Source: JAEELC01 sp963605425
Lineage (GTDB): Bacteria; Bacillota_I; Bacilli_A; Acholeplasmatales; Anaeroplasmataceae
Direction: 5' to 3'
Length of the DNA stretch: 56,227 nt
Assembly (NCBI GenBank): GCA_963605425.1
Contig: CAVCUQ010000008.1
Span: 1 to 56,227 of the forward strand
Made by a program: the position numbers and the translations under genes. Shown here piece after piece: positions 36,354 through 45,337 of this stretch (its first letter is position 1; each line of letters begins with the position of its first letter). The notes beneath the pieces were generated by a model that did not search any database, was not told the DNA's origin, and saw nothing but the letters and a program-made list of their open reading frames with translations.

Positions 36354-37931
36354 TTATATTTCTACTATTTCTATCTTAGTATCATGTTTAAGTGTCTTAG
36401 AGTCATAGTTTATACCTATAAGCATTACTTTACCACAATAACTACCTAAAGCATCAAAGTATTCTTTACTCTTTATTTGTTCTATAGCCATCTTTGCACT
36501 ATCATCAGCCTTAAGTTCAACAATAAATGGAATATGGTTACTATCTTTAGGCTTAAATACTAAATCAGCTCTTCCTTTAGTAGTATTTGCTTCTTTAATA
36601 ATCTCATAATACTTTTTTGCATGATAATAAGATATATAAACAATTATACCAAGTACATCTTCTTTATTCTTATTAAAGATTGTAGCTAGTTCATTATGAT
36701 TATTATCTAGAGTCTCATTAATAAACTCAGTATCACCTGATAAAGTTTTTTCAAGTAATTTTTCTGAAGAAGATATAGGATCACAGATGTTTTTCCATTT
36801 AAGGTCATCCATAGCTATAATAAACTCTTCTTTAATCTCATGGTTAGGTATATAGCATTTTCCTTTTTGCTCATCATAAGCTAAGTATCCTAAATGAATT
36901 AATACAGTTAAAGCCGCGTCACTAGAATTAATCTTAGTTAAGTCATTATCAAACTTTCTAACATCAACTTTTATCTCTTCACCTGTAAGCATCCTAGTGA
37001 TTAAATCTTTCAAAGCTCCGTTATCATAATTCATATAATTTCTTACTGAATCCCTAGCAGATGTGTTTACCCAATAATCAGTACACTCACCTTCTAGCAT
37101 AGCTTCTACTACAGATTTAGGATTATAAATGTCAATGTTCTTTAAGTGATATCCATCATACCATGCTTTAACAAGATTAAAATCCATATTATATTTTAGG
37201 CAAAGATCCTTAACTTCGTTTTCTGTAAATCCTAAATATGATTCAAACCTTGAAGGTCGAACCATATTATATTCTTTAAACATGTTTAAAGCTGATTCGT
37301 TAGAATATCGTCTTATTGGAAGTATCCCTGTCATATATACTAAATCAATACAACTTGAGACATCACTTGATTTGAATAAACTTCTTAAAAAATCTGTATA
37401 TTCATCGCATAGCTTAGTATTTTTTTCTTGTTCCCTATAAATAACATCCCATTCATCAATTAAAAAGATGAATCTTTCATTTAATTTTGAGTTTATTTTA
37501 AGAATAGCTTTACTAGTGGTATTATCTATTTTTCCAAGTACATTAGGAAAAGCCTCATTTATATCATATAGTAAAGTAGTTTCTAATTCTTTAATAAAAT
37601 CACTTTTCTTCTTTATTCTTGTATAAATACTTGCCATATCTATCCATATAACATTATGTTTATTTAAGTGATTTAAGTATGACTCATCTTTAGATATATT
37701 TAATTTATCAAATATATCCTTTGAATCACACCCTTTAGAATAATAAGCATTAAGCATTGACAATATTAGTGTTTTGCCAAAACGACGTGGTCTAGTAAGA
37801 CACATATATTTATAATATTCTTTATTAAATTTTCTATTAATAATACTTATCATCATTGATTTATCTATAAATATATCATCATTATAATATGAAAGAAATT
37901 TACTATTATCTCTATTTAGAAAATAAGACAT
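36354..37931 (-). CDS. AAA-ATPase-like protein with PD-(D/E)xK-type C-terminus (DUF1703)
   Basis: A 525-residue protein of the AAA-ATPase_like plus PDDEXK_9 type common in gut anaerobes, often in many copies per genome. Walker A-like RPRRFGKTLILSML is at about 48, FLIDEWDVIY at about 155 is the Walker B region, and the C-terminus has GRADLVF then FIVELKAD (about 480-500), the D/ExK pair of a nuclease-like fold. The start ATG 37931 is preferred because AGGTGAT lies 4 nt upstream; GTG 37940 or ATG 37937 are alternatives. Function is unknown; a mobile-element or defence connection has been proposed for the family. It is transcribed alone with its own terminator. Confidence 0.85.
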   Translation of the reverse strand: MSYFLNRDNSKFLSYYNDDIFIDKSMMISIINRKFNKEYYKYMCLTRPRRFGKTLILSMLNAYYSKGCDSKDIFDKLNISKDESYLNHLNKHNVIWIDMASIYTRIKKKSDFIKELETTLLYDINEAFPNVLGKIDNTTSKAILKINSKLNERFIFLIDEWDVIYREQEKNTKLCDEYTDFLRSLFKSSDVSSCIDLVYMTGILPIRRYSNESALNMFKEYNMVRPSRFESYLGFTENEVKDLCLKYNMDFNLVKAWYDGYHLKNIDIYNPKSVVEAMLEGECTDYWVNTSARDSVRNYMNYDNGALKDLITRMLTGEEIKVDVRKFDNDLTKINSSDAALTVLIHLGYLAYDEQKGKCYIPNHEIKEEFIIAMDDLKWKNICDPISSSEKLLEKTLSGDTEFINETLDNNHNELATIFNKNKEDVLGIIVYISYYHAKKYYEIIKEANTTKGRADLVFKPKDSNHIPFIVELKADDSAKMAIEQIKSKEYFDALGSYCGKVMLIGINYDSKTLKHDTKIEIVEI

Positions 37932-37999
37932 ACCCATCACCTTCTATCTTAAATATATTTTATCATATTTATTTTATTGTTGTCTACTTTTAACCAATT

Positions 38000-38033
38000 A
38001 TAAAAAGACACAAAGTTTTATAACTCTATGTCT
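38000..38033 (-). terminator. Intrinsic terminator after gyrA
   Basis: Minus-strand stem AGACATAGAGTT / AACTTTGTGTCT (two G-T pairs), loop ATAA, followed by TTTTTATAA. It ends the yaaA-recF-gyrB-gyrA transcript. Confidence 0.85.
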
Positions 38034-38044
38034 TCATATAATTT

Positions 38045-40609
38045 TTATTCTTCAGTTACTACTTCACTTGTTTCTTCCTCATCTTCTTCATGAGGTACAA
38101 CAGCTACATTAGTAATAAATTGTCCTTCACGTAACTTAACAATTCTTACACCTTGACTATTTCTAGAACTTTGAGAAATATCAGATATGTGAACTCTAAT
38201 TGTAATACCTTTATTAGTTGTAAGAATTAAATCTAAATTAGTATCTACAGCCTCTAAATCAATTAATTTACCATTCTTTTCAGTAACCTTTAAAGTGATA
38301 ACACCTTTACCACCACGGCTTTGAAGACGGTAATCTAGAGCAGGTGTAAGCTTACCATAACCATTTTCAGATAATGCAAGAATTAAATCATTTTCACTCT
38401 TTATTACAGAGGCGCCAACGATTTCACAACCTTCTTCAATAGTCATACCCTTTACACCACTAGCACTTCTACCCATATCACGGATATCTTCTTCCTTGAA
38501 AGTGATAGATTTACCATTACTTTGAGCAAGTGTGATATAGTTATTACCTTCAGTTACAAGTACATCAAAGATTTCATCATCTTCTCTTAAATTAGTAGCC
38601 TTGATACCTGACTTCATGATATTTTGGAAGTTAGATAATTGACATCTCTTTACAAGACCTTTCTTAGTTACGAAGAATAGATATTTTTCACTATCCTTAA
38701 TATCTTTAAGGTTTGTAACAGCTACAATATTCTCATTTTCCTTTAACTGCATGATATTAACAAGTGGAGTACCCTTGCTTGTCTTTGTTGATTCAGGAAT
38801 GTTATAAGCTTTTAGTTTATATACTCTTCCTGTATTAGTAAAGAATAAGATGTAATCATGTGTATTAGTATATAAGAATAGTTTTACATGATCGTTATCC
38901 TTAACCTTAATTTGAGATACACCAACACCACCTCTGTTTTGAGTATGGTATTCATCAAGCTTCATACGCTTAGTATATCCTTTTTCAGTTATAGTAACCA
39001 TAACTTCATCATTTGGAATTAAGTCTTCATTTTCAATTGACAATGCCATATGTAATTGAAGCTCAGACTTTCTCTTATCAGCGTATTTACTCTTAATTTC
39101 AAGGAATTCTTGTTTTAATAACTTTTCCTTATTTTCTACACTTGAAAGAATATCTCTAAGTCTTGAAGCATCTTTTTCAAGTTCTTCATATTCTTCTTGA
39201 GTCTTTTCTCTATTTAAACCTGATAATCTTCTTAATTGCATATCAAGAATAGCTGTAGCTTGTTTGTCAGATAAGTTAAATCTTTCGATTAATCTATCCT
39301 TTTCTTCACCATTTTCGCTTTCCTTGATAATCTTAATTACTTCTTCTATATTGTCAGATGCAATCATGAATCCTTCTAAGATATGCATTCTCTTTAAATC
39401 TTCATCTAAGTCAAATTCACATCTTCTTGTAATAACATCAATTTGATGGTTAACATATACTTCAAGACATCTCTTTAAGCTTAATACTTCAGGAGCACCA
39501 TCAACAAGAGCTATTGTATTAATACCATAAGAAGATTGAAGTGGAGTATACTTGAATAAGTTGTTTAAAAGTACTTGAGGATTAACATCATTTCTAACTT
39601 CAATTACAATTCTCATACCCTTCATTGAAGATTCATCTCTTAAATCAGTGATACCATCTACAATGTGTTCTTTTGCAACTTGACCTATACGTTCAAGAAT
39701 TTGGCTCTTTTTAAGACCATATGGGATTTCAGTTACAATAATTTCTGTATGTTGATGCTTATGCTTAGCTTCTACAATTTCACATCTAGATCTTACTACA
39801 ATTGTACCGTTACCTGTGTTATAGGCTTTTCTAAGTCCATCAAGACCCATGATAATACCACCTGTAGGGAAATCAGGACCTTTGATATATTGCATTAATT
39901 CATCATTTGTAATATCAGGATTTTCCATTAACGCAATACATCCATCGATAACCTCACCTAGGTTATGTGGTGGAATGTTTGTAGCCATACCAACTGCAAT
40001 ACCTGTAGCACCGTTAACTAGTAAGTTAGGAATACGGGCTGGAAGTACTGATGGTTCTTCTTCAGTGCCGTCGTAGTTAGGAATAAAGTCTACAGTATTT
40101 TTTCTTAAATCTCTAAGCATTTCAGCTGAAATTCTAGACATTCTAGCTTCTGTATAACGGTAAGCAGCTGCACCATCACCATCGATTGAACCAAAGTTAC
40201 CATGACCATCTACTAAAGGATATCTATATGAGAAATCTTGAGCCATACGTACTAATGCTTCATAAATAGATGAGTCACCATGTGGGTGATATTTACCCAT
40301 TACGTCACCGACGATATGGGCTGACTTTTTATGAGCTACATTGTATGTAATCTTCAAAGAGTCCATACCATATAAAATACGTCTTTGAACTGGTTTTAAA
40401 CCGTCTCTTGCATCTGGTAATGCTCTATCTACAATTACTGACATTGCATAATTTAAGAAGGATTGTTTTAATTTTCCTGATAGTTGAATTGATTCAATGT
40501 TACCATGATTAAATTCTTCATTAGGATCTGCTTCTCCTACTTGAAGAGAAGTTTCTTCAGTTTCTTCCAAAGATTCATCTTTTAATTCGTCTTTATTATC
40601 GTTTTCCAT
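38045..40609 (-). CDS. gyrA: DNA gyrase subunit A
   Basis: An 854-residue subunit of DNA gyrase, which introduces negative supercoils. It has an acidic N-terminal extension of about 38 residues, then FLNYAMSVIVDRALPDARDGLKPVQRR and the quinolone-determining segment HPHGDSSIYEALVRMAQ. The catalytic Tyr is in AAAYRYTEARM. The quinolone segment has Ser at E. coli position 83 and Glu at 87, as in susceptible Gram-positives. The C-terminal beta-pinwheel repeats begin at about residue 535 and include GQSNGKSITF-like turns; the GyrA-box equivalent is QNRGGVGV. The tail is Glu-rich. It follows gyrB by 11 bp. Confidence 0.98.
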   Translation of the reverse strand: MENDNKDELKDESLEETEETSLQVGEADPNEEFNHGNIESIQLSGKLKQSFLNYAMSVIVDRALPDARDGLKPVQRRILYGMDSLKITYNVAHKKSAHIVGDVMGKYHPHGDSSIYEALVRMAQDFSYRYPLVDGHGNFGSIDGDGAAAYRYTEARMSRISAEMLRDLRKNTVDFIPNYDGTEEEPSVLPARIPNLLVNGATGIAVGMATNIPPHNLGEVIDGCIALMENPDITNDELMQYIKGPDFPTGGIIMGLDGLRKAYNTGNGTIVVRSRCEIVEAKHKHQHTEIIVTEIPYGLKKSQILERIGQVAKEHIVDGITDLRDESSMKGMRIVIEVRNDVNPQVLLNNLFKYTPLQSSYGINTIALVDGAPEVLSLKRCLEVYVNHQIDVITRRCEFDLDEDLKRMHILEGFMIASDNIEEVIKIIKESENGEEKDRLIERFNLSDKQATAILDMQLRRLSGLNREKTQEEYEELEKDASRLRDILSSVENKEKLLKQEFLEIKSKYADKRKSELQLHMALSIENEDLIPNDEVMVTITEKGYTKRMKLDEYHTQNRGGVGVSQIKVKDNDHVKLFLYTNTHDYILFFTNTGRVYKLKAYNIPESTKTSKGTPLVNIMQLKENENIVAVTNLKDIKDSEKYLFFVTKKGLVKRCQLSNFQNIMKSGIKATNLREDDEIFDVLVTEGNNYITLAQSNGKSITFKEEDIRDMGRSASGVKGMTIEEGCEIVGASVIKSENDLILALSENGYGKLTPALDYRLQSRGGKGVITLKVTEKNGKLIDLEAVDTNLDLILTTNKGITIRVHISDISQSSRNSQGVRIVKLREGQFITNVAVVPHEEDEEETSEVVTEE

Positions 40610-40620
40610 AAGAATCCTTT

Positions 40621-42585
40621 CTATGCATCAATTTCTGCAAATTGAGCGTTATCTTTTATAAATTCTTTTCTAGGTTCTACTTCGTCACCCATTAACATAT
40701 TAAAGTATTTATCAGCTTCAGCTGCATCATCCATTGAAACTCTAGTTAAAGTTCTACGTTCAGGATCCATTGTAGTTTCCCATAATTGAATAGGGTCCAT
40801 TTCACCTAAACCTTTGTAACGTTGAATAGCTGATCTGTCACCCATTTCTTTAATGTAGTTATCTTTTTCTTCATCAGAATATGCATATTCAACTCTTTTA
40901 CCAGCTTGAATCTTATATAGAGGTGGTTTAGCGATGTAGATATACCCTGCATCAATTAAACCTGGCATAAAGCGGAAGAAATAAGTTAATAATAAGATAC
41001 AAATATGATCACCATCAACGTCAGCGTCGGTCATAATTACAATCTTATGATATCTAGCCTTGGTAATATCAAATGTATCAATAATATTACCATTTTCATC
41101 ATGAGCTTTAAATCCAGTACCAATACATGTAAGCATAGTTTGAATTTCGTTGTTTTGAACAGCTCTTTCATAACTTGCTTTTTCTACATTAAGTACCTTA
41201 CCACGAAGAGGTAAAATAGCTTGATACATAGAGTTTCTACCTTGTTTTGCAGAACCACCGGCAGAATCACCCTCTACTAGATAAAGTTCACATTTATCAG
41301 CTTCTTTGCTTCTGCAATCAGCTAATTTTGATACAATACCGAATGAATCAAGAGGAGATTTTCTTCTTGTTGCTTGACGTGCTCTTTCAGCTGCTTGACG
41401 GGCATGTTGAGCAGTCATACACTTGTCAACAATTTCCTTTGCAATGGCTGGATTTTCTTGCATGAAGTCATATAAAGCCTCACCAAAGATTTTACTAGTG
41501 ATTTGTCTTACTTCAGAGTTACCTAGTTTTGTCTTAGTTTGACCTTCAAATTCAGGGTTTGGATGCTTAATTGAAATAACGGCTGTTAAACCTTCTTTAA
41601 AGTCATCATTCTTTAATTCTTCATCATTGTCTTTAAGAATTTTCTTTTCTTTGGCATATTTATTAATTTCTCTTCTTAAAGCAGTTAGGAAACCATCAAG
41701 ATGTGTACCACCTTCGATAGTGTGAATATTATTGGTAAACGTTAAAATATTAGAAGAATATGAACCATTATAATGTAAGGCAATTTCAACAGTAATATTA
41801 GTCTTATCATCTACTTGGTCAGCATAAATAACTGTATTTTGAGTATGAGGTAATACTGTTTTCTTTTCATCTAGGAAGTGAACATATTCAACGATACCAC
41901 CATCATACTTATATGTATACTCAACCTTGTTTTGAGCATCTCTTAAATCTCTAATAGTAATACGTAATCCCTTATTTAAGAAAGCAAGTTGTTGAATACG
42001 GGCTCTAAGTGTTTCAAAATCATAAACAGTAGTTTCAGTAAAGATATCACTATCAGCCTTAAATGTTACATTACTACCTGTATCTTCAAGCGCACAAGTA
42101 CCGATAATCTTTAAATCTTCTACGACTTTACCACGAGCAAACTTTTCTTCATAAATTTTACCGTTTCTTCTAACAGTAACAGTTAAACTTGTGGAAAGGG
42201 CGTTAACTACAGAAGCACCTACACCATGTAATCCACCAGATACCTTGTAGCTTGAACCATCGAATTTACCACCAGCGTGTAATACAGTAAAGATTGTTTC
42301 AACTGCAGGACGCTTAGTCTTTGGGTGTAAATCAACAGGCATACCTCTACCATTGTCAGTTACAGAGATAATATCTCCTGGCAATACATCTACTTCAATG
42401 TGAGTACAGAATCCAGCTAAAGCTTCATCAATAGAGTTATCTACAATTTCCCAAACTAAGTGATGTAAACCTCTACTAGAAGTTGAACCTATATACATAC
42501 CTGGTCTTACACGAACTGGTTCAAGTCCTTCAAGTACCCTAATCGAAGAGGCACCATATTTATTTTCTTCATCAATATTTGCCAT
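40621..42585 (-). CDS. gyrB: DNA gyrase subunit B
   Basis: A 654-residue ATPase subunit of gyrase. The GHKL ATP site (IVDNSIDEALAG, VTDNGRGMPVD, GLHGVGASVVNALS) is in the N-terminal domain. The Toprim domain shows LVEGDSAGGSAKQGRN and MTDADVDGDHI. The C-terminal RYKGLGEMDPIQLWETTMDP matches gyrase (parE has LGEM with different flanks), and the tail ends in AQFAEIDA. It sits between recF (4 bp) and gyrA, an order conserved around the origin of Bacilli. Confidence 0.98.
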   Translation of the reverse strand: MANIDEENKYGASSIRVLEGLEPVRVRPGMYIGSTSSRGLHHLVWEIVDNSIDEALAGFCTHIEVDVLPGDIISVTDNGRGMPVDLHPKTKRPAVETIFTVLHAGGKFDGSSYKVSGGLHGVGASVVNALSTSLTVTVRRNGKIYEEKFARGKVVEDLKIIGTCALEDTGSNVTFKADSDIFTETTVYDFETLRARIQQLAFLNKGLRITIRDLRDAQNKVEYTYKYDGGIVEYVHFLDEKKTVLPHTQNTVIYADQVDDKTNITVEIALHYNGSYSSNILTFTNNIHTIEGGTHLDGFLTALRREINKYAKEKKILKDNDEELKNDDFKEGLTAVISIKHPNPEFEGQTKTKLGNSEVRQITSKIFGEALYDFMQENPAIAKEIVDKCMTAQHARQAAERARQATRRKSPLDSFGIVSKLADCRSKEADKCELYLVEGDSAGGSAKQGRNSMYQAILPLRGKVLNVEKASYERAVQNNEIQTMLTCIGTGFKAHDENGNIIDTFDITKARYHKIVIMTDADVDGDHICILLLTYFFRFMPGLIDAGYIYIAKPPLYKIQAGKRVEYAYSDEEKDNYIKEMGDRSAIQRYKGLGEMDPIQLWETTMDPERRTLTRVSMDDAAEADKYFNMLMGDEVEPRKEFIKDNAQFAEIDA

Positions 42586-42589
42586 AATA

Positions 42590-43621
42590 TTACTCCTTAA
42601 ATTCTATTACATTTGCATTCTTTAATAATTCTTTTGGTATACTATCTAAAGAATTAGTCGTAATTAATGTTTGATCGCTTTTTAATACAAAATCAATAAT
42701 ATTTGCTTGACGAGTTTTATCAAGTTCAGAAAAGACATCATCAAGTAAAAGAAGCGGACTTTTACCTAAATAGTCTTTATATACCTCAACTAAAGCAAGT
42801 TTAATTGATAATGCAATATTTCTAATTTGACCTTCAGATGCAAAATTGATTGCTTCCATAGAGTTCAAATAAATTTTAAAATCATCTCTGTGATAACCTT
42901 TTGTTGTTGTTTTATATAATTTATCTTTATTTAAATTATTTAAATCATCAAGAGGATTGTTAATATCATATGATGGGATATATTTGAGTTTAATTTTTTC
43001 ATTGCTCGCTATTTGAGAATGAATAGTTTCAAGTTTTGAGTTTAATAATTCAATAAATTTAATTCTAGATTTTGAAATTACAGAACTACTTGAAACAAAA
43101 GAATCAGTAAGTAAATTTAAAATACTATCTTTAGCCTCACTTTTTAAAGCTTCATTTCTTTGTTTTAAGAAATATTTAGCTTTGTTTAAAGAATCTAAGT
43201 ATTTCTTATTTAAAAGTGAAATTTCAAGATTTAAAAATCTTCTTCTTCCTTCAGGAGATCCTGTTACAAGCTTTAAATCATTAGGAGAAAAATAAATACA
43301 ATTTAATTTTCCTACAAAATCACTTGCTTTAACTATTTCCTTATTATTTATAAAATATTTCTTAGATTTATTTGAAAGTACAACTTCATAATTTAAGTCT
43401 TCACTTAGAAGTCTAACCTTTGCATACGGAGCTTCAAACTTTATTAAATATTCTAATTTATTGCATCTTTCACTTTTTAAACTAGAAACTAAATAAATAG
43501 CTTCTAAAACAGAAGTCTTACCTAAAGCATTACCACCTGTAAAAATAGTAAGATGATTATCAAAATCTAAATTTAAATTTTCAAATCTTCTAAAATTAGT
43601 TAAAGATAGTTTTTTAACCAT
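42590..43621 (-). CDS. recF: DNA replication and repair protein RecF
   Basis: A 343-residue SMC-like ATPase that helps load RecA at gaps with RecO and RecR. Walker A is GGNALGKTSVLEAIY (about 29), the ABC-type signature is ASEGQIRNIALSIKL (about 264), and Walker B is LLLLDDVFSELD (about 297). It starts one base after yaaA stops, so translation is likely coupled. RecR is encoded about 10 kb away on the other arm. Confidence 0.96.
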   Translation of the reverse strand: MVKKLSLTNFRRFENLNLDFDNHLTIFTGGNALGKTSVLEAIYLVSSLKSERCNKLEYLIKFEAPYAKVRLLSEDLNYEVVLSNKSKKYFINNKEIVKASDFVGKLNCIYFSPNDLKLVTGSPEGRRRFLNLEISLLNKKYLDSLNKAKYFLKQRNEALKSEAKDSILNLLTDSFVSSSSVISKSRIKFIELLNSKLETIHSQIASNEKIKLKYIPSYDINNPLDDLNNLNKDKLYKTTTKGYHRDDFKIYLNSMEAINFASEGQIRNIALSIKLALVEVYKDYLGKSPLLLLDDVFSELDKTRQANIIDFVLKSDQTLITTNSLDSIPKELLKNANVIEFKE

Positions 43622-43622
43622 A

Positions 43623-43835
43623 CTAAATTATATTGTAAGTTTCGCCGTTAAGTTCAACCTTAGTGTTTCTATAAAGTTTTCTTCCTCTTCTATTATCTTG
43701 CTCACCATTAACTAAAACATTGTTTTCTAATAGATAAGTTTTAGCTTCTCCACCAGTTGAAATAAATCCTTCAATTTTTAGTAATTGACCTAATGTTATA
43801 AACTCTTTGTCATCTTTAATTTTTATTGTAATCAT
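43623..43835 (-). CDS. yaaA: S4-domain RNA-binding protein YaaA
   Basis: A 70-residue protein with a single S4 fold: LGQLLKIEGFISTGGEAKTYL at about residues 16-36 and VNGEQDNRRGRKLY. It is conserved between dnaN and recF in Bacilli and Clostridia. Its role may be in ribosome assembly; the exact substrate is unknown. It is first in the recF-gyrB-gyrA operon, 20 nt after a TATAAT. Confidence 0.9.
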   Translation of the reverse strand: MITIKIKDDKEFITLGQLLKIEGFISTGGEAKTYLLENNVLVNGEQDNRRGRKLYRNTKVELNGETYNII

Positions 43836-43855
43836 ATAATATCACCACGCATAAC

Positions 43856-43864
43856 ATTATATCA
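43856..43864 (-). promoter_or_regulatory. Extended -10 promoter for yaaA-recF-gyrBA
   Basis: Minus-strand TGATATAAT: perfect TATAAT (43861-43856) with a TGn extension. TTTATA lies about 17 bp upstream as a weak -35. Confidence 0.55.
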
Positions 43865-43994
43865 TAATTTATATGAAATATAAAGTTTTTTCGCATTTTA
43901 TACAAAAATAATAAAAAAGTCATTTTAAGTAAGAAATGCCTTAGAATTAAAAATAAATAGGAATTTTGCAAGTATTACCTTTAAATTTAGATAA

Positions 43995-44027
43995 AAAATA
44001 AAAACACCCTCTTCGTTAAGGGTGTCT
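43995..44027 (-). terminator. Intrinsic terminator after dnaN
   Basis: Minus-strand stem ACACCCT / AGGGTGT with loop TAACGAAG, followed by TTTTTATTTTTTATC. It separates dnaN from the yaaA promoter. Confidence 0.85.
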
Positions 44028-44033
44028 ATATTA

Positions 44034-45176
44034 TTAGTCTATTCTGATTGGTAAAATTACTTCTTTAAGAAGTGGATCAGACTCGCTATCTATAATTAAG
44101 GGTCTGATTTGACCAGCAAAATGAAGTGCTACTTCACTACCTTGAACACACTTTAGTGCGTCTAGTAGATATTGGCTTGAGAATCCCATTCTTACATTTT
44201 CAGTTACATCAATCTTAGTTGGAGTGATAATTTCTTTTGCATCACCAATTTGAGCATTTGTTGTTGAAATTTCAAGACTATTATCTTCAGTTAAAGTTAG
44301 TTTAATAATAGAATAATTAATTTCTTTATCACTAATCTTATCATGAGGAGATAGTAGAGAAACTCTATCAATTGTTTCAATTAATTCAGCTTTATTGAAA
44401 TGAACTGAAGCTACAAAGCTTGGTGGAATAACTCTTGATGTATTTGGATATGTACCATCAAGTAATCTTGATTGGAATAATACATTTTTAAACTTAAATA
44501 GTATTTTCTTATCACTAAAATATAATGAAACTTTATCATTTAGATTATCAATTGCTTTATTTAATTCATCAAGTGATTTAGCAGGAATAGTTATTTCAAA
44601 ATCATTATATTCTGAATCTAATTTTAATTTAGTTTGGCTTAATCTAAATGAGTCAGTAGCTATAACTGTAAGTTCATTAGATTGTAATTTTAAATTAACA
44701 CCTGTAATAATTGGATTAGATTCACTCTTGCTTGTTGCAAATACTGTTTGTCTAATTAATTTTTGAATAACAGTAGAATCTAACTCTAAAGGATTTTCTA
44801 ATGTTACAAAATCAATTTGAGGATAGTCCATATAATCCATTAAATGTAATTTATATTGACCTCTATCAGCTTCAATTAATAAAGTTTTATCTTCAATAGT
44901 TGAGAAACTAATAGTTTTAGAATTTACTTTTCTTATAATATCTAAAAAGAATTTACCAGGTACTACAATTTTACCTTTTTCTTCTATTTTAAGTGATGCA
45001 TCACTAATTAATGTTTCAATAGATAAATCTACATTAGAACTTGTTAGATATAGGTCTGTATCTGTAGCTTCAATAAAAATACCAGTTAGAACTGGAAGTG
45101 GAGACTTAGCAGGAAGACCATGAGAGATCATATTTAGATTATCTAGTAAAACAGTTCTATCGATTGAAAATATCAT
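44034..45176 (-). CDS. dnaN: DNA polymerase III beta sliding clamp
   Basis: A 380-residue protein that dimerises into the ring tethering the replicative polymerase. It has three clamp domains of about 125 residues each. Recognisable parts include the N-terminal MIFSIDRTVLLDNLNMISHG, SFRLSQTKL (about 180, hydrophobic peptide-binding side) and ending ...LKEVILPIRID (family consensus PMRL). It follows dnaA with 161 bp between, in which there is a promoter and one DnaA box. Confidence 0.97.
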   Translation of the reverse strand: MIFSIDRTVLLDNLNMISHGLPAKSPLPVLTGIFIEATDTDLYLTSSNVDLSIETLISDASLKIEEKGKIVVPGKFFLDIIRKVNSKTISFSTIEDKTLLIEADRGQYKLHLMDYMDYPQIDFVTLENPLELDSTVIQKLIRQTVFATSKSESNPIITGVNLKLQSNELTVIATDSFRLSQTKLKLDSEYNDFEITIPAKSLDELNKAIDNLNDKVSLYFSDKKILFKFKNVLFQSRLLDGTYPNTSRVIPPSFVASVHFNKAELIETIDRVSLLSPHDKISDKEINYSIIKLTLTEDNSLEISTTNAQIGDAKEIITPTKIDVTENVRMGFSSQYLLDALKCVQGSEVALHFAGQIRPLIIDSESDPLLKEVILPIRID

Positions 45177-45283
45177 TTTTAATTTTTCTCCTTCATATTA
45201 ATTATTAATTATAAATAATAATCATAATAAGCAAATGTGGAAATGTGGAAAACTCACTTTTTTCCTTTACCTATCGCATTTTT

Positions 45284-45307
45284 ATTATATCATATTATGT
45301 GGATAAA
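45284..45307 (-). promoter_or_regulatory. dnaN promoter with DnaA box
   Basis: A minus-strand extended -10 TGATATAAT (TATAAT at 45289-45284). Ten bases upstream, a perfect DnaA box TTATCCACA (45307-45299) occupies the -35 region. DnaA could repress or activate dnaN here. Two TTTCCACA near-matches lie at 45236-45250, downstream of the -10. Confidence 0.6.
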
Positions 45308-45337
45308 TGGTAGGATAACTATTATTTTTCCCTATAA

